A DNA stretch of 64,000 bases from Maricaulis sp. (GTDB lineage: Bacteria > Pseudomonadota > Alphaproteobacteria > Caulobacterales > Maricaulaceae), in NCBI RefSeq assembly GCF_030149425.1, contig NZ_JASBRQ010000068.1, forward strand, positions 1 to 64,000, written 5' to 3'. Shown here piece by piece: positions 62,618-64,000 of this stretch (its first letter is position 1; each line of letters starts with the position of its first letter). A program made the position numbers and the translations under genes. The notes beneath the pieces were generated by a model. It saw only the letters and a list, made by a program, of their open reading frames with translations. It was not told the origin of the DNA and did not search any database.

Positions 62618-64000
62618 CTAGTAGCGCACGGCGAAGGTTGCCGTGACGGTGCGCGGATTGCCGTAATAGGCCGTCAGCACGCCTTCTGCGCCAAGCTCGG
62701 AGAGGAGCGTGTCATTGTTGACGAAGTCATAGCCGGAGACCCGGTATTCCTCGTCGCCGAGATTGCGGCCATGCAGGCCGACCTGGTAACGGCCATCTTC
62801 GCTGTCCCAGACCACCGACGCGTTGAACAGCGTGTAGGCATCCTGGTCGAGTTCCGCGAAGGGGAATTCGAACTGGCTGCTATCGCCGCGATGCGAGACC
62901 GTACCGAGCAGGGTCAGGTCGCCGCCATGCAGCGGAGTGACATAGCTCAGCGTCGCGCTGGCGGTGAGGTCCGGCGTGTTCTGGATGACGACATCATCGG
63001 AAACATCGACACCGAAGGCATTGATGAACTCCTTGTACTCGCCATCGAGATAACCGACGGCCCAGCTCAGATCGAGGCTGTCACCGGCATTGGCAACGTC
63101 CTCGCCCAGGGTCCAGAAGCCTTCATACTCGATGCCCCAGATCTCTGCCGAAGCGGCATTGGTGGTGACACCGGTGAAATCGTTGGCGACGCCGTCACCG
63201 GTCGTGTCGATACCGACCGAACCCGGGATCTGGACGTCCTGATAGTCCGAGAAGAACCAGGCCAGCGAGTGGCGATAATTGTCGCCGGCGAATTTCCAGC
63301 CGATTTCATAGCTGTCGACGGTTTCCGGCTCGAAGGACATGAAGCGGAAGATTTCAGCATCCGACACGCCACCGCTCTGGTCGAAGTCCGGTGCACCGGT
63401 CGTCTGCGCACGCGGGTCGAAACCGCCGCCTTTGAAGCCCTGCGAGTAGGTGAAGTAGACGTTGTTACGGTCGTCCATTTCATAGGCGAGCGAGAGGGTC
63501 GGGCTGAAATCGGTCCAGTCATTCGTGCCCTGGAAGTCCGACGTGGTCGCAACCGCTGCACCGGTGCCGCCGAAGAATTCGGAGAAACCGCCGAAATAAG
63601 TGCGGCGCAGAACCCGCGAGGTACGCTCGTCGGACGTATAACGCCCGCCCAGCGTGACCGAGAACTGGTCGGTCACGTCATAGGTGAAGTTACCGAAGAA
63701 GGAGTAGGTCTCGGTGTCCACTTCGCCGAACGTCTGGGCGTTGAGGCCGGCGATGACATTGTCGAGCAGCACGTCGAACACGGTCAGCGCCGAGGCGTCG
63801 AGATAGTAGTAGCCGAACACACCGGCGAGACGGTCGCCTTCATACAGGACCTGGAATTCCTGCGAGAACTGCTCGTTGTCATAGATCGCCGGGACGTCGA
63901 AATCGCCTGACGGCAGAGCGTCGAAATCGATCGGCGTAGTGCTGGAGTCTTCACGCTGCGAGGTGATGCTGCGGAAGGTCCAGTTGTCATTGATGGTCCA
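62618..64000 (-). CDS. TonB-dependent receptor, C-terminal part (5' end outside window)
   Basis: The frame is open to the right edge (the GTG at 63820 is internal). 460 residues of beta-barrel are visible: FQVLYEGDRLAGVFGYYY, FFGNFTYDVTDQFSVTLGGR, TYSQGFKGGGFDPRA, YEIGWKFAGDNYRHSL, and the C-terminal TVTATFAVRY beta-signal. This is the short-turn receptor type common in sphingomonads and Caulobacterales, unlike the two Oar-like receptors in the window. No plug is visible, so substrate class cannot be guessed. A terminator follows. Confidence 0.92.
   Translation of the reverse strand, partial: WTINDNWTFRSITSQREDSSTTPIDFDALPSGDFDVPAIYDNEQFSQEFQVLYEGDRLAGVFGYYYLDASALTVFDVLLDNVIAGLNAQTFGEVDTETYSFFGNFTYDVTDQFSVTLGGRYTSDERTSRVLRRTYFGGFSEFFGGTGAAVATTSDFQGTNDWTDFSPTLSLAYEMDDRNNVYFTYSQGFKGGGFDPRAQTTGAPDFDQSGGVSDAEIFRFMSFEPETVDSYEIGWKFAGDNYRHSLAWFFSDYQDVQIPGSVGIDTTGDGVANDFTGVTTNAASAEIWGIEYEGFWTLGEDVANAGDSLDLSWAVGYLDGEYKEFINAFGVDVSDDVVIQNTPDLTASATLSYVTPLHGGDLTLLGTVSHRGDSSQFEFPFAELDQDAYTLFNASVVWDSEDGRYQVGLHGRNLGDEEYRVSGYDFVNNDTLLSELGAEGVLTAYYGNPRTVTATFAVRY

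Overview
The window is high-GC chromosomal DNA, almost fully coding, with many 1-4 base stop/start overlaps. It looks like an alphaproteobacterium of the Caulobacterales, and most specifically Maricaulis. Three signs support this. First, the arginine genes encode a fused acetylglutamate kinase / N-acetyltransferase whose Lys356 and Tyr397 sit exactly where I recall them in the crystallised Maricaulis maris NAGS/K enzyme. Second, there are three large TonB-dependent receptors. Third, the imuA-imuB-dnaE2 cassette sits under an alphaproteobacterial LexA box. I see no rRNA, tRNA, CRISPR, transposase or prophage. Both ends cut genes: an ornithine decarboxylase on the left and a TonB-dependent receptor on the right.

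Layout. 0-6.6 kb is polyamine metabolism: decarboxylase, speD and speE on the plus strand, then MarC and a small membrane protein, then aguA - serine hydrolase - aguB on the minus strand. 6.6-12 kb holds an Oar-like TonB receptor and a GT39 glycosyltransferase. 12-15.1 kb is an argF'-argBA-argC operon for arginine synthesis by the acetylcitrulline route. 15.3-21.4 kb holds kdsB, a histidine phosphatase, an MFS transporter/hydrolase pair and a lipoprotein M28 peptidase. 21.4-23.4 kb is a tandem operon of three paralogous HTH-PAS regulators; a fourth paralog lies at 32.4 kb. Between them are a PiT-like transporter and a one-carbon operon (fdsGBA-fdhD-fdsD-fhs) that oxidises formate or attaches it to tetrahydrofolate. 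33-37.7 kb is a 2-oxoacid:ferredoxin oxidoreductase (korAB) with a GltD-like, ferredoxin-fused partner. 37.9-42 kb holds PPK2 and a giant membrane KAP-family P-loop NTPase with a large extracytoplasmic domain.

42-49.5 kb is assimilatory sulfate reduction: LysR regulator, cysG, DUF2849, cysI, a DUF934-CysH fusion, cysK and a ferredoxin-NADP reductase. 49.5-54.7 kb is a LytS/LytTR two-component system facing a second TonB receptor. 55-60.7 kb is the SOS mutagenesis cassette. 60.7-64 kb has an orphan HicA-like protein, a BlaI-like regulator, an alpha/beta hydrolase and the third TonB receptor.

The least explained items are the HTH-PAS family flanking the one-carbon module, the KAP NTPase with its ectodomain, the kor operon partner, and a densely structured intergenic element near 54.9 kb. 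All functional calls are read from sequence motifs; no database search was run.
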